Below, piece after piece: positions 63,213-64,000 of a stretch of DNA of 64,000 bases (its first letter is position 1; every line of letters starts with the position of its first letter). This DNA comes from Anthopleura xanthogrammica. Taxonomy: Eukaryota > Cnidaria > Anthozoa > Actiniaria > Actiniidae. The position numbers and the translations under genes were made by a program. The stretch lies in assembly GCA_964019055.1 (NCBI GenBank), contig OZ025222.1:5948746-6012745 (forward strand), given 5' to 3'. The notes under the pieces are model-generated. The model searched no databases. It was not told the DNA's origin and worked only from the letters and a program-made list of their open reading frames with translations.

Positions 63213-63499
63213 ACAGTAAAAATCGAAATGTGTTGATACACTACCCCTAGAATGTTCCCAAAATTGGCTGTGTTAAATGACTGATGTACACTGTACGCTC
63301 CCCCTCCCCTCCCCTTGCAATGTTGTTTACATGGCCAAAGTTTGGTACCGTGAGCTAGCCACATTCTCAAGGAACAACATTGAATGGGGGAGGGGGGGAT
63401 TTAGTTTATATATGATTTTTAAAGCGCTTTTTCTTACACTGCATGCTTATTTTTTCCAACATTATGAGGTAGTGTATCAACACTTTTGATTTTTACTGT
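63213..63499. repeat. 287-bp end repeat, right copy
   Basis: Same length as, and no base difference seen from, 59047-59333. Ends ACTG followed by TA at the outer side, which forms the right half of the target duplication. Confidence 0.85.
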
Positions 63500-63588
63500 A
63501 GTTCTGTTGTGTGTTCCTTGCCCAATATTATTTATCTTGTTTATCTATCTTAGTTTTATATTTTAAAGAGATAAAAAGCCCTCGAAGT

Positions 63589-63596
63589 TATAAAAG
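63589..63596 (+). promoter_or_regulatory. TATA box of the 63645 gene
   Basis: TATAAAAG, 49 bp before the ATG; a second ATAAAAAG lies at about 63571. Spacing predicts transcription starting near 63620. Confidence 0.55.
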
Positions 63597-63644
63597 CCGA
63601 ACTTTCTTGTGGTCATCGCTTGCACCTTGAAGACTGAATTCGCC

Positions 63645-63809
63645 ATGGCTGACCAACTACCTCAAATACCTCAACTACCTGAAAACGCAGATGTCGTTCA
63701 AGCCCCTGTCGTTGAAGCTCCGCCTGTGCAAGTCGCTGACGAAGCTCCAGCCGTAGTAGCTGACGTGGCGGAAGACCCGCCCAATGATCCTCCACAAGCT
63801 TTGCTGGTA
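63645..63809 (+). CDS. First exon of an Ala/Pro/Val-rich protein (partial)
   Basis: ATG in Kozak context (GCCATGG). 55 codons: acidic, rich in Val, Ala and Pro (DVVQAPVVEAPPVQVADEAP), ending at GCTTTGCTG before GTAGGTGG. The open frame beyond the donor turns hydrophobic and Lys/Cys-rich without the same composition, so an intron is likely. The rest lies outside the window; no family recognised. Confidence 0.5.
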
Positions 63810-64000
63810 GGTGGTCTTTTGGTGAAGTATAGTGCGATTTGTGTTGTTTGCAAAAAGTTAGATTTTGTAAGTTTGTTTTGTAAAATCTTTACGAGTCTAT
63901 CTCGTATTTTTTGACATAAAAAGCAGAATGATTTCTAGTTTGTCTCGTGTTTTAACGTATTAAGTGATAATGTTTTTTGTACGTTTGTCTTGCTTAATGA

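Larger units (their letters stand above)
59048..63498. mobile_element. TA-flanked composite transposon with CRESS-type Rep and Tc1/IS630-type transposase
   Basis: The outer termini are CAGTAAAAATCGAAATGTG at left and its near complement (...CACTTTTGATTTTTACTG) at right, flanked by TA at 59046-59047 and at 63499-63500, as for Tc1/mariner insertions. The two ends are 287-bp direct repeats that appear identical. The inner borders lack TA (TC and GA instead), so the whole 4,451 bp, not each repeat, is the unit that inserted. Contents: Rep (+), an iteron hairpin and a transposase (-), converging. Both genes are open. Confidence 0.75.

Overview
The window is animal nuclear DNA, most likely from a cnidarian and probably an anthozoan. 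Introns have GT/AG borders, coding density is low, microsatellites and satellites are common, and almost every recognisable protein belongs to a transposable element or to a degraded host gene. The identification rests on the mix of elements (a Maverick/Polinton, CR1-like retrotransposons with 2A-like leaders, BEL/Pao, Tc1/mariner, a tyrosine-recombinase element). No species-level marker is present.

Layout. 0-2.6 kb: a methyltransferase-like pseudogene (+) converges on a protein-kinase ORF (-), whose upstream side meets the 5' end of a CR1-like element. 2.6-6.05 kb: that CR1-like element, with one intact 1083-codon ORF. 6.7-31.3 kb: one large broken host gene of the DUF7869 type. A 16.2-kb Polinton (7381-23618) sits in its intron 1, and a second CR1-like element (about 26.87-30.19 kb) interrupts a later exon. 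32-34.5 kb: purine-rich microsatellites, a zinc-finger gene fragment, a tRNA-derived SINE and one terminal exon. 35.7-40.5 kb: an element with about 430-bp terminal inverted repeats around a three-exon C2H2 gene. 40.5-44.7 kb: a rearranged BEL/Pao element with Gag-Pro and integrase on opposite strands. 45 kb: a 38-bp minisatellite. 46-47.3 kb: a fragment of another non-LTR element. 47.3-52.7 kb: a diverged satellite split by a TA-flanked Tc1/mariner-type transposon that carries a DM-domain gene. 54.4-58.8 kb: a third CR1-like element interrupted by a tyrosine-recombinase element. 59.05-63.5 kb: a TA-flanked composite element with a CRESS-type Rep and an intact Tc1/IS630-type transposase. 63.6 kb: first exon of another gene.

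How the genes work together. In the Polinton, integrase, protein-primed PolB, major and minor capsid proteins and several small membrane proteins form the usual self-synthesising set, but this copy is dead. PolB has two frameshifts, the major capsid gene is frameshifted and cut off, the integrase has Asn at the second catalytic Asp, and no packaging ATPase or protease is visible. By contrast, the 59-63.5 kb element looks young: its two 287-bp end repeats appear identical and both ORFs are open. It pairs a rolling-circle initiator/SF3 helicase with a cut-and-paste transposase and has an iteron hairpin between them. That element, the DM-domain transposon and three covarying hairpins behind the tyrosine recombinase are the best candidates for undescribed biology.
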